Below are positions 9,362 to 17,604 of a stretch of DNA of 24,282 nt, one piece after another (positions within the stretch are counted from its first letter, which is position 1; every line of letters starts with the position of its first letter). A model generated the notes under the pieces. The model searched no databases. It saw nothing but the letters and a program-made list of their open reading frames with translations, and was not told the origin of the DNA. The translations under genes were made by a program, and so were the position numbers. The DNA is taken from assembly GCA_003427395.1 (NCBI GenBank), contig BFEA01000212.1:380397-404678 (forward strand). The letters run 5' to 3'. Source of the stretch: Chara braunii. Its lineage: Eukaryota > Streptophyta > Charophyceae > Charales > Characeae.

Positions 9362-9770
9362 CAGACACCCTTGTCCTTTCTCTTCCTCCAGACCCCCTCT
9401 TGGATCCTGAGTGCATGCCAGGGGAAGGTGGAAGGATCAAGGGGGTCAGCTGGCCAACGGACATCTCGTGGTAGAGGTACTCTCTGGGCACTAGGGGAAG
9501 AGGCACGCCCCTTACCTTTCCCCTTGCTGCTAATTGGTGCTTTCTGGGCTGGGGCTTTACCCCTTGCCATGCCCATCAAAGCATCAGCCAGGGCAAGAAC
9601 AGCAGGATCTGCAGCAGATGAGGAAGCAGTCTCAGATGGAGGGGTCCCACCTTCGGATGCTGCATCATAAACTGAACTCGAAGCTGCAACAGCAAATAGG
9701 GCACCCTTCCTCCTCCTTCGCCCCTTTGAGGAGGGTCCCTTCCTCCTCCTTCGCCCCTTTGAGGAGGGTC
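9268..9770 (-). pseudogene. Gag C-terminal linker
   Basis: The ATG ORF 9268-9579 is Lys/Arg/Pro/Ser-rich (MARGKAPAQKAPISSKGKGK). Its frame runs upstream through an Ala/Ser-rich stretch to the basic duplicated linker at 9706-9771. This is probably the nucleic-acid-binding tail of Gag. No CCHC zinc knuckle is visible. Near 9361 the frame shifts, and the acidic linker to protease continues in another frame. Confidence 0.65.
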
Positions 9771-10219
9771 CCTTCCTTCAGAAGGTGCTTCCTGGACATA
9801 GAGTTTGGACTCCAAGTCCAGGGCTGCCTTGCCAAAGGACCGCCAGTCCTTGTGGCCCTGAGAGAATAAGGCAAGCTGGAATTGCTCAGGCGTTGCGCTG
9901 AGGAAATGAATGAGCAGATCCTGCTCCCTCATCTCCAACCCAGGAGTGACTCTCAAAGGTGGAGTACAGTTTGGACAAGGAGCCATCAAACTTCTTTGGC
10001 CCAGGCGCAGAAATTCGTCTGCTGCTTTTCTGGCCTGCTCCTTGTCTGCAAACCGGTCCTGCAGTGCCTGCAAAAATCCAGCCACCCCGAACCTCTGCGC
10101 CCAATCAGACATCTCCATACCTTGCTTGCTAGAGGTAGAGGTGCACCATTTCAATGCAGTCCCCTCGAGATGAGCAAGGATGGCTGACACTTTCACATCC
10201 TCGTCACATTTGAACCCAC
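9576..10219 (-). pseudogene. Gag core (retrotrans_gag-like)
   Basis: The frame from about 10211 reads SAILAHLEGTALKW, the classic start of the plant Ty3 Gag capsid domain, then a WAQRFGVAGFLQALQDRF-type segment, KEQARKAADEFLRL, and PGLEMREQDLLIHFLSA-PEQFQLALF. The middle (about 9950-10020) has two compensating shifts; the neighbouring frame there gives FDGSLSKLYSTFES. After about 9780 the frame is again wrong, and the true continuation is the linker feature. The ATG at 10196 is not the real start. Confidence 0.82.
9706..9771 (-). repeat. 33-bp tandem duplication in gag
   Basis: Two identical 33-bp units abut (9706-9738 and 9739-9771). In the likely native frame each encodes a basic 11-residue segment beginning GPSSKG and ending in four Arg and a Lys. 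Being a multiple of three, the duplication keeps the frame. Confidence 0.9.
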
Positions 10220-10821
10220 TCAGGTAGGTTCTTTGTGTCCTCGCCAGAGAACATGGGTGGAGGGGTCACCTTGGGCCGCTGCTGATCGAATGAAACTGAG
10301 GGTTGTGAAGCAGCTGTTGACTTGGGTGTAGAAGATGGGGATGTGGGTCTGGATTGTGGGAGTTGCTGAGGGCCTGCTTGAGAAGGCCCAGGGGATGGAG
10401 GCAAGGTCAGGGTGGTAGGGATCTTCAAATGAGTAAGGATCTGGTCCAGTTTGGCAGAGATGTCATCCAGGTTTTTGGAAAAAGTTGAATGACTGCTCTC
10501 CAAACTGGTAATTCGGTCATCCCAGTTAGTAAAATAAGAACGGTGAATATCATCCTGCAAGAGGATGAACTCAGCCATGTCCTTATTGTACTGGCTGGAA
10601 GTACCACTTGTCCTGATCTTCTCCACGTCTGCAATCAACAGCTTTCTCCTGGCCTCCTTCTGAGCTGCTGCTTCTTTCCTCTTCAGCTCAGCCTTTAGGG
10701 ACTCAACTACCTGGGCCTGCTAGCGGAGTTTCCCCTCCCGGGCCCGCAGTTCAACCTCTAAAGGGTCAAGCGGAATCTGAGGCTTTGCCTCAGAAGCCTC
10801 TCTCTTCCCAACATCTGCCAT
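10204..10821 (-). pseudogene. Gag N-terminal region
   Basis: The likely start is the ATG at 10821, giving MADVGKREASEAKPQ with a charged, coiled-coil-like segment. One in-frame TAG lies at 10720-10722 after 33 codons. The frame then continues to the ATG at 10638 and on through a Pro/Ser-rich linker to a conserved F-S-G-E-D-T-K-N-L-P-E-W-V-Q block. It terminates at 10204 one frame away from the Gag core, so a small indel sits near 10210. Confidence 0.8.
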
Positions 10822-10915
10822 TTTGATTTCCCACAATTCAGCTAAATAAAAACTAACAAATAATTAGAGACAAACAGGAAGTAGCCGTAATTGAGTTTTC
10901 TCTGCAGTACTCGCT

Positions 10916-10930
10916 GAGTTGCTGCCACCT
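10916..10930 (-). other. Candidate primer-binding site
   Basis: On the minus strand, a CA dinucleotide at 10931-10930 is followed two bases later by TGGCAGCAACTC from 10927, about 105 nt before the gag ATG. LTR elements end the 5' LTR in CA and follow it with a TGG that pairs with a tRNA CCA end. The cognate tRNA is not identified and no matching 3' LTR end was found. Confidence 0.25.
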
Positions 10931-11019
10931 GCCTTGAGAGAGAAGGTTGGTTAATCTGAGCAAGCGAGTGCTCAGTCTTAGCAGACTGCTTGAGGGTCAG
11001 GGTCAGCTATGTTGCCGCA

Positions 11020-11110
11020 CGTTCAATGAACGCGCGTTTCGCGTTCATGTTTTGAACGCGTTGAACGCGCGTTCATTGAACGCGCCTAAACGCACTGAAC
11101 GCATTTGCGC
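11020..11110. repeat. GAACGCG palindromic cluster
   Basis: A perfect 17-bp inverted repeat (11020-11036 with 11066-11082, arm cgttcaatgaacgcgcg) encloses a second perfect 8-bp stem (cgcgttca/tgaacgcg). Further GAACGC words continue to about 11105. Each arm is itself partly palindromic (gttcaatgaac), so several mutually exclusive cruciforms are possible. It lies about 35 bp outside the left end of the TIR unit. Confidence 0.85.
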
Positions 11111-11144
11111 AGGGCATGGGGGTGTGGGCAGGGGGCCCCGTGTG

Positions 11145-11390
11145 TGTGTGTGTTCATATAATCCCATGACGAACCCGTCATGAACTTCACCAATGCGGTG
11201 ATACGCCAGGTACGGTCATGTCCCAATCATACCGTCACAGCCAACGAACCAAGTATCCCCCAACGATACAGAAATGACGAGATGGTTGCATCCATGGGTG
11301 TTGTTATCAGAAAAATATAATACACACATACATAACCATATCTCGACAACCGAATATTAAAGCAGGCGAGGAAAATATCGATACGAATGG
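11145..11390 (+). repeat. Left terminal inverted repeat
   Basis: This pairs with 12324-12569 over 246 bp without gaps as read by eye; mismatches are single bases (for example the fourth base of catgaacttc versus catgcacttc). The low divergence implies a recent origin or gene conversion. Confidence 0.92.
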
Positions 11391-11684
11391 AACTGGACGG
11401 GTTCATGACCAGATGATACTAGAAACTGACGAACCCCACCCCTTGGGTCCTATCGAAAATGGAATAATCATTCGGGGATTGCCTATCCCGTGATTCATCT
11501 CTGATTCTTTTCTCGGCCTTTCTCGACATTTCCCTCCCGCCTTCTCCCCTCTCTATAGTCATGCCGAAATACATATATACAGAAGGAACTGCCTATTGGT
11601 ATATCATGTACTCTGTTTGTACACGTTTGACTGCATTCTGTTTTCTACGGAACGAAGCTTGCGTGGCAAGGCGACTGTTCAGCT

Positions 11685-11911
11685 ATGGCTGACTGGGACT
11701 TCACGATCGGAGCGGAGGTGGACCTTCCGATCACGCCGGAACCTGAGGAGGAGATCGCGGCGGAAGGAACGATATATGGTCCAGCATCTCCCTGCTCTGT
11801 GGTTGCTTCGGAATTGGTCGACTGTGTTTGTTTGTGAACTGGATGTGCTTTTTGCAGGAAAAGAACCCCTCTGATGAGCCGGTCGAGTGGCAACGGCGAA
11901 AAAGCTTTTAG
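11685..11911 (+). CDS. Captured gene-fragment candidate
   Basis: An ATG at 11685 opens a 50-codon ORF (to 11837) of plausible protein composition: MADWDFTIGAEVDLPITPEP then an EEE patch. About 20 nt later an acceptor-like ctttttgcag ends at 11857 and is followed by EKNPSDEPVEWQRRKSF and a stop at 11911. A short intron could join the two, but the donor could not be fixed. The peptide is not recognised. Codon use is more gene-like than the AT-rich DNA around it, which fits capture of host exons. Speculative. Confidence 0.3.
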
Positions 11912-12016
11912 GGGAGCCACAACCCTCCTGCAGCGTCGATCATCCCATGAAGTACAAACCGGGCCCCCACTTGCTTACACCCAGGTGTTCTTCCATATCG
12001 GACATTGCTGCTTGCT

Positions 12017-12100
12017 AGCTTCGTCTTAAGCTTCGTTTTAAGCTTCGTTTTAAGCTTCGTCTTAAGCTTCGTTTTAAGCTTCGTTTTAAGCTTCATTTTA
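12017..12100. repeat. 12-bp satellite with 36-bp higher order
   Basis: Seven units of agcttcgt(c/t)tta run head to tail. The variant base cycles C,T,T,C,T,T and the last unit is agcttcatttta, so there is a 36-bp higher-order period. Each unit boundary contains AAGCTT. On the minus strand it translates as KLKT repeats, which explains the open frame there. Confidence 0.95.
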
Positions 12101-12323
12101 ACTCCATTTGTTTCTGCTGATATGGATATACTCCTATTGATTCGCAAACGACTATTTGTTTGAGGAACTTTTGTTCGGTGTTCTGCTTTTTGTCCATTCT
12201 CATACTTTCCCCCCCTCTCTGTTTTGTGTCTTTATTGCATCATCTTTTTTGAGACACGTAAGGCAGCAGGTTGCTACCATCACCTACCTCTGAGATAGCT
12301 GATGATCCCCACTTGCTACCCTA

Positions 12324-12569
12324 CCATTCGTATCGATATTTTCCTCGCCTGCTTTAATATTCGGTTATCGAGATATGGGTATGTATGTGTGTATTATATT
12401 TTTCTGATAACAACACCCATGGATGCAACCATCTCGTCATTTCTGTATCGTTGGGGGATACTTGGTTCGGTGGCTGTGACAGTATGATTGGGACATGACC
12501 GTACCTGGCGTATCACCGCATTGGTGAAGTGCATGACGGGTTCGTCATGGGATTATATGAACACACACA
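12324..12569 (-). repeat. Right terminal inverted repeat
   Basis: Inverted partner of 11145-11390. It ends in acacacaca at 12561-12569; flanking sequence beyond is unrelated to the left flank apart from a G/C-rich run. Confidence 0.92.
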
Positions 12570-12726
12570 TGGAGGGCCTTCCCTCTAGTTAACTGTCGAA
12601 GGGTTGACTCCCTTGGCTGCGCCTTGGAGACGGATCAGACCAATGGTTTATTACTGTAGTAAGTCCACCTGGTTGCCTTGATACCCGCCTGTACATACAA
12701 GTGGAATGACGTGCTCACCTGGGTGA

Positions 12727-12854
12727 TTCTGCTCTTGTTGGCTTGTGTCTATGGGATATGCATTAATATACTGTTTTGTGGTAACTTGTTTCTTCTTGCT
12801 GGTCCTTTCCGTCCTCTTTCTCTCCCTCCTCCCACCCTCTCCCCCTTTCCCACT
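12727..12854 (+). repeat. 128-bp direct repeat, 5' copy
   Basis: Identical to 16720-16847 except one C/T. It starts ttctgctcttg and ends ctttcccact. Its second half is almost pure pyrimidine, and the pyrimidine tract continues past the repeat to about 12925, just before the ATG at 12939. The word aatgacgtgctcacc precedes it (12705-12719). Confidence 0.95.
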
Positions 12855-12938
12855 CTCTCCTGTTTTTCCCTCCTCTCCTTCTATCCGATTTTTTCCCCCC
12901 CTCTCTTCTCTCATCACCCCTACCCCTTTGAACGAATC

Positions 12939-13259
12939 ATGGGCTTCTCCCAGAGTTCCCAACATGATAGGAACCCAACAGGTGGTTGGTGGGCGGAAAC
13001 CGTCGACAGGAACCCCTTCCTTGTGGACTTGGAACCATACTCGAAACCTACCCAGTCCATCATCAACGTCATCCACCCCGTGGTTACAGCCATGGTCGGA
13101 CGAAAGGTTACAGACGGATCGTTCCCTCTCATAACTGAGACCCTTCTCTTCAACGATTGGGCGGATCTGGCCTGGACCTATGAACATGAGAGGCACCACT
13201 TGGATCTCATCCTAAATGGGATATTGCTAAGGCGGAGTAAAAGAAGAGGAATGCGATGA
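12939..13259 (+). CDS. ORF1 of the RT element
   Basis: The frame is open from 12678, but the codons before 12939 are the direct repeat and pyrimidine tract (a Leu/Pro/Ser low-complexity peptide), so the ATG at 12939 (MGFSQSSQHDRNP) is the better start, giving 106 residues. The sequence has normal protein composition (FLVDLEPYSKPTQSIINVI) but no recognised domain. It ends in an ATGA overlap with the start of ORF2 (13256-13259). Alternatively ORF1 and ORF2 were one protein: the ORF2 frame just upstream of its ATG is also charged and helix-like, broken by a TAA at 13238. Confidence 0.5.
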   Translation: MGFSQSSQHDRNPTGGWWAETVDRNPFLVDLEPYSKPTQSIINVIHPVVTAMVGRKVTDGSFPLITETLLFNDWADLAWTYEHERHHLDLILNGILLRRSKRRGMR

Positions 13260-16156
13260 GGGAACGCGACGGGCTGATGGAGAGAACCGCGAAGCTTGAG
13301 GAAAACCTCAAAAAGATCTGGGACGTGGAGAGGGAATCGGTGGCGGATGACGTACATATGGATGGGGATGGGTATGACCCGGCGCTCATGGGGATTATGG
13401 GGGAAGAGGAAGAAGAACTGAGGCAACTACTGGATAACCTGCCTCCACCTCCACCAGGGGGAGAAGGGATGGAAGTAGAGCGTAGCAGGAATAACGGTTT
13501 TGTTCCTATTGCTTCAGCTCAGTGGGTAGAGGGAATGGCCAGATGGCAGCAGGATAGAGTCTGGGTGCAGGGTGGGTTCAATTACCTAGCCCCCATCAAC
13601 ATCAAGGGCTGGAAGTTCCTTGCTGACCTGTCCAAAAACGAGATCGAAGAATGTCGTAGGAAGGCCATGGCCGGTATCCTGGACTATGCTAACAGCACCC
13701 CGCACCTCGGCGGGAAGCTTTCCTTCCCCACAATGAGTGAACTCGATCCCACCAAGTGTGTTTATGCTAACCCGGTTGTTATGCAGAAGATGTTAACAAC
13801 CTCACTTAGCTTGGATTTCAAGAACATGCGCAAAATTTGGAACGTAGGATGGCCGTACCTGAAATGTAGGTGTGGATATAGGAATGCTCGTACCTGTAAT
13901 GGTGGACCAATCTGGTTTGACCATGCTATCTGGTTCCTCCTGACTAAACCAGAGATCGTGAAGCCTGATTGCGGCTCAAATAGAGTTCGGGTTGCCTTCC
14001 TCCTCCACCACCTGAGGAGCTCCTGGAGGGAGCTAGCCAAGGCCTCTGTCACTTTCGTCTGGATACGGGAGGTGATGCTGACGATCCTCCGCAACCTTGA
14101 GCGTAACCCAGAGTTGACGACTGCTGATGCCCTCGCAGGTAGCGCATTCAGAACCCATCCCTGCCCAAGAATCTTGGCTAATTTGATCCTCCCCACCTGA
14201 ATCACCCCGGGACTCCCGACTCCGGAACTTCCGAATCCCAAGAAGAGGACCTATGATGATACTGTTCCCAGGTTCCTGTATAAACCGGCGGAAGTTTTTC
14301 GAGACTTTGCTTTGGAGAATTGGGAGAAGAGCAAGGGCCTCTGTGCCTGTAGCAGCAGATATGCCAAGTTCATCGAACCAGCTACAGCGGACCTCCTTCA
14401 AGAGGGGAAGATTGGAAGCCTCTCTGGCCCTCATGTTGTCACCATGGACTACTCCATCTCTCGCCTCCCGCTGCTCAGGCTCATCCTGGGATTTGGACTG
14501 AATCATGTCCTCACCACCGATCTGGACATCGGGGCTGCCATTGGTACAATCCTACGTGCGTTTGACGAAACACTGACGTTGTATAGCAGGGACTATGACT
14601 TTGTAAAGGAGGAGATCGGTAGGGTTAGAAGTAAGCTAAGACGGTACTGCCTTGAGAGATTTATAGAATATAAGGGAAGGCATGGTAAGGGTGATGCTAT
14701 AAACATCGATGAACATTGTCTCAGGCATGAGATCGATTACATCACCAGATTCTTTTTCATTGCATGTATGGATAAGGCATCTAGCACCCCGGTAATCATG
14801 TGCAAGGACCTTGTTAGGCAACTAGCATTGGAGAGACTGTCAGGACCAGATTTTGAGCTACTAGAACCAGATGCAAGGGAAATGATCCGAATCATACGTG
14901 GGGATGATAATCTGGGCTATCCTTTGGGACCGGAAAAAATCCCGTACCTGATGGCGAACTACAAAAGCCACAAGAAAATGCTAAGATGGATTACGAACGC
15001 TAATCAATGCATGTTTTCACCCATTGCGGTAATCTGTGCTGATGCCCTTGATTTGATTAGTAAGGAGATGCAGGAATTCTGTATGGAAAAGTCTCGTACA
15101 CTGAAAAGCCTCCACGGTCTTAACGTGAATCTTTGGTGGCCAATTGAGTCCATTAACGAGTACTGCTTAAATTTACCCGATGCGGTATTTTTGATTTTTT
15201 CGGCCGATATCAGCCGTTGCTTTGAGACAATCCCCACGGATGATTCAAAGCACGGGCTGATCTCTGCGCTTTCCTTTTCGATCAAGAAGGGCTTTGCCCA
15301 CAGAAGGAGAACCAAAGGGGATGTATGTATCAAAGTGACTATGATGGATAATGGGGGAACATGAGTCAGATGGACAAAATCAACCAATACAGGGCCCAAT
15401 GAAAAACTGATTGACCCTGACCAACTCATTAAAATGAACCGATGGCTAGCGGATAGGAACTATATCCAATTCGGAGGAAAGGTCTGGAGACAGAGAAATG
15501 GCATCCCCATGGGGTTGCCCTGCTCTCCGATCTGGTGCAACTTGTACTTCTTCCGGTATGAGTTCGGTTGTATGATGAGACTCGTCGAAACCAGATACAG
15601 GCACTTAGTCAATCTGTTCTCCCACACCTACAGATACATGGACGACCTGAATGCCCTGAACAACACCTGTATCAGGGAATTCCTCCTGAGAGACCGACCC
15701 CATAATGATAGTGACCCATTTTGGCTATACCCTTCGGAGTTCATCGAAATCAAGGAACAAAGCGTGGGGGATAGAAGCGGTACATTCCTGAACCTCAGGC
15801 TCACTGTGGACATGCCAGACGGAAGATACAGCACTGAGAAATTTGATAAGATAGAAGAATTGGATCTGAAGATCAACAGATACATCAGATACAAATCGAA
15901 CAGGCCAACTAAGCAATCTTTATCCATCATCCTTGGGCAGACAGCCTCGGTACTCATCATCACATCCAACCCCCAGAAAGCTGCAAAGGATATTGTAAAA
16001 ATCCTAAACAGAATGTGCCATAATGGTTTTAACAGGAGAAGGTGCTGGGGAATGGTCAGAAGGGTTATCAAAAACCCGGAAGGATTCCAACCCTTCCGAT
16101 GTTCACCAATGGAGGTACATGAGATCCTGAAAAACTCCTTTGGAATGCCTTACTAA
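13256..16156 (+). pseudogene. Reverse transcriptase ORF with two in-frame TGA
   Basis: One frame runs 966 codons from ATG 13256 to TAA 16154-16156, interrupted only by TGA at 14198 (codon 315) and 15362 (codon 703). Residues 1-30 are coiled-coil-like; 50-70 are acidic then PPPPP; a Cys cluster (KCRCGYRNARTC) lies near 204-214. RT begins near 570 (KSHKKMLRWITN, the fingers), motif A Asp at 651 (SADIS), motif B at 749-759 (GIPMGLPCSPI), YMDD at 794-797, then motif D and an FLNLRL strand and a basic C-terminal thumb region. Both catalytic Asp positions are intact. No endonuclease domain is visible at either end. I class it as a pseudogene with an almost intact frame; recoding of TGA is an untested alternative. 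From memory, RT-domain proteins of some animals and fungi share the GIPMGT-type motif B; this needs a search. Confidence 0.8.
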
Positions 16157-16288
16157 CGATGTGTGTTGACCTGTAGTGCGCTGTGTTTGTGTATGTGGGT
16201 AGTGTGACCCTGGGCCCTCTGTTAAGAGTGGCTCAGGGGTAGGTACAGGTACCTGTCCCATCCAGGTCCCCTTGCAGGGGTAGTGGGC

Positions 16289-16354
<66 letters not shown>

Positions 16355-16694
16355 TGGACAGGATGAGCACCGGATCCAGGTAGAAGCCAACAATACCCGC
16401 CAAGGCCCTCCTAATTTTCAGGGTGAGGATTCAGGCCTGGGTAGGCCCACCTCGGGTGGGCACAAACGACCAAGGGGTAAGCACACGGATCCGGGGAGGA
16501 TTCGGGACAAGTAACGTGCCCTTCGGTCTTCTTGTCCTTTTGTAATCTTGTCTTGCCTTTTTGTCTTTTTGTCCTTTTGTCTGTTTTTCTGCCTTTTTAA
16601 ATTTTTGCCCTTCTGCCTCTTTGTCGTTTCGGGAAGAGTTCTTCGTACGCTTGCCCGCGGTCCCACCCATCCGTCCTTCCCCGTCAGTATCTGG
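16157..16694. other. 3' non-coding part of RT element
   Basis: No gene is visible. It contains a (CA)n microsatellite at 16292-16351. From about 16525 to 16625 a degenerate (t)ccttttgt/ctttttgt repeat runs, whose minus-strand translation is a Lys/Gln/Thr-rich peptide. This region is the expected 3' UTR. Confidence 0.6.
16292..16351. repeat. CA microsatellite
   Basis: About 30 uninterrupted AC dinucleotides, following gggcgg and ending at cgcatgg. Confidence 0.97.
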
Positions 16695-16868
16695 CCCGGT
16701 GAGCACGTCATTGGGATGCTTCTGCTCTTGTTGGCTTGTGTCTATGGGATATGCATTAATATACTGTTTTGTGGTAACTTGTTTCTTCTTGCTGGTTCTT
16801 TCCGTCCTCTTTCTCTCCCTCCTCCCACCCTCTCCCCCTTTCCCACTGGGAATGACGTGCTCACCGGG
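16695..16868. repeat. 3' direct-repeat copy bounded by 18-bp inverted repeats
   Basis: The 128-bp repeat copy (16720-16847) is enclosed by perfect inverted words cccggtgagcacgtcatt (16695-16712) and aatgacgtgctcaccggg (16851-16868). The 5' copy has only one of these words, aatgacgtgctcacc, on its left side. The 174-bp unit therefore looks like a small TIR-bounded cassette, or the product of an end-to-end rearrangement of the element. Confidence 0.85.
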
Positions 16869-17159
16869 TGTTGCATGCTGCGCCTGCACTCGCAGGCCAT
16901 TTTCCAGGCCCTGCGCCCTTCAGCCAAAAAGCCTAGAATTCAGCCTGAAAACAGGGGCCTACAGTCCCTGTGTCGTTTCAAACTAAAAATGGCAAGAGCC
17001 TATTTAGCCTGAAACGAAGGGCTATTTTCGGTCGTTCGCCAGAACGACCGGCCCGGAAACTCAGGCACCAAACCAGGGTTTCGGAAACAGGCTATTCTTA
17101 GCCTGTATCCACGACCGCCTCAGCAGATGCTGCAGCGCCAGCCCCTGGCACACTTCGGC
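16869..17159. other. Unannotated stretch with hairpin
   Basis: No gene is visible. AGCCTGAAA and GGGCTATT/AGGCTATT words recur between 16938 and 17105. A perfect 9-bp hairpin (cggtcgttc, loop gcca, gaacgaccg) lies at 17029-17050. Confidence 0.5.
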
Positions 17160-17397
17160 ATTGGCAAGAGCAGCCTCCTCGGCCTGGCCGGCCCTTAGGC
17201 AGTCAGGAGGCAGGCCGTGGATTGGCAAGAGTAGCCTCCTCGGCCTGGCTGGCCCTTCAGGCAGTCAGGAGGCAGGCCCTGGATTGGCAAGAGCAGCCTC
17301 CTCGGCCTGGCTGGCCCTTCAGGCAGTCAGGAGTCAGGCCGTGGATTGGCAAGAGCAGCCTCCTCGCCCTGGCTGGCCCTTAGGAGGCAGGCCGTGG
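17160..17397. repeat. 61-62 bp minisatellite, four units
   Basis: Units begin attggcaagag(c/t)agcc at 17160, 17221, 17283 and 17345, with lengths of about 61, 62, 62 and 53. Units differ by a few substitutions and a 1-base and a 9-base indel. Downstream, a 20-bp word (gtagtct(t/c)cagcgctgggc) is repeated at about 17514 and 17549. Confidence 0.92.
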
Positions 17398-17604
17398 AAG
17401 TATATAGGTACCTCCCCAGGCACTTCACGATGCATTCAGGAGGCAGTAGTCTTCAGGATTCGGGAGCAGCACTCTGGAGGGAGCGCTGCGTTGTAGTAGT
17501 GGTAGCGTTAGCTTGTAGTCTTCAGCGCTGGGCGCAGTAGGTAGCTGTAGTCTCCAGCGCTGGGCGCCATAGCTAGGATAGTGTTAGAGAGAGAGAGAGA
17601 GAGA

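Larger units (their letters stand above)
5663..10821 (-). mobile_element. Degraded Ty3/gypsy chromovirus
   Basis: Read on the minus strand, the order is Gag, aspartic protease, RT, RNase H, integrase zinc finger, integrase core, integrase C-terminus and chromodomain. This is the chromovirus order and a full set of domains. The coding region is broken by at least six frameshifts and about eight stops, so the copy cannot make a polyprotein. RT reads YLND where YLDD is expected. No LTR pair is visible; a primer-binding-like site is noted near 10927. The plus-strand Ty3 element at 18.9-23.4 kb is a different, distant lineage judging by RT sequence. Confidence 0.93.
11145..12569. mobile_element. 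TIR element, 1.4 kb, no transposase
   Basis: Two 246-bp terminal inverted repeats with about five mismatches bound a 933-bp interior. The outermost bases are tgtgtgtgttcatataatc, so the exact end is blurred by the TG run. No transposase ORF is visible. The interior carries small gene-like ORFs and a 12-bp satellite, so a gene-fragment-carrying non-autonomous DNA transposon (Pack-MULE-like) or a foldback element is the best guess. No clean target-site duplication could be read: the flanks gggggcccc and ggagggcct are similar but not equal. Confidence 0.75.
12705..16868 (+). mobile_element. Unusual non-LTR-type RT element with pseudo-LTRs
   Basis: A 2.9-kb ORF with a complete RT domain lies between two copies of a 128-bp direct repeat (12727-12854 and 16720-16847, one mismatch). 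The RT has motif A ADISRCFETIP, motif B GIPMGLPCSP and motif C YMDD, a pattern nearer Penelope-like elements and telomerase than Ty3, Ty1 or LINEs. No integrase, RNase H, GIY-YIG or APE endonuclease is visible. The short direct repeats with no tRNA primer site resemble the pseudo-LTRs of Penelope-like elements. Boundaries are inferred from the repeats and the aatgacgtgctcacc words next to them. Confidence 0.7.

Noticed and set aside
11132-12580. 9-bp target-site duplication flanking the TIR unit
   Set aside because: gggggcccc and ggagggcct are not identical and the TG run blurs the element end.
12678-12938. N-terminal extension of ORF1 with a hydrophobic membrane-like segment
   Set aside because: It is translation of the 128-bp direct repeat and pyrimidine tract, which also occurs outside the ORF at 16720-16847.
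14198-15364. Selenocysteine at the two TGA codons
   Set aside because: No reason for Sec at these positions, outside the RT catalytic motifs, and no SECIS-like structure noticed in the 3' region.
13762-16071. Several antisense ORFs of 140-160 codons under the RT ORF
   Set aside because: Shadows of the plus-strand coding frame; the plus frame has conserved RT motifs.
13256-16156. Group II intron or mitochondrial RT
   Set aside because: No intron domain V/VI-like structure or maturase domain was seen, and the motif B and N-terminal extension do not fit.
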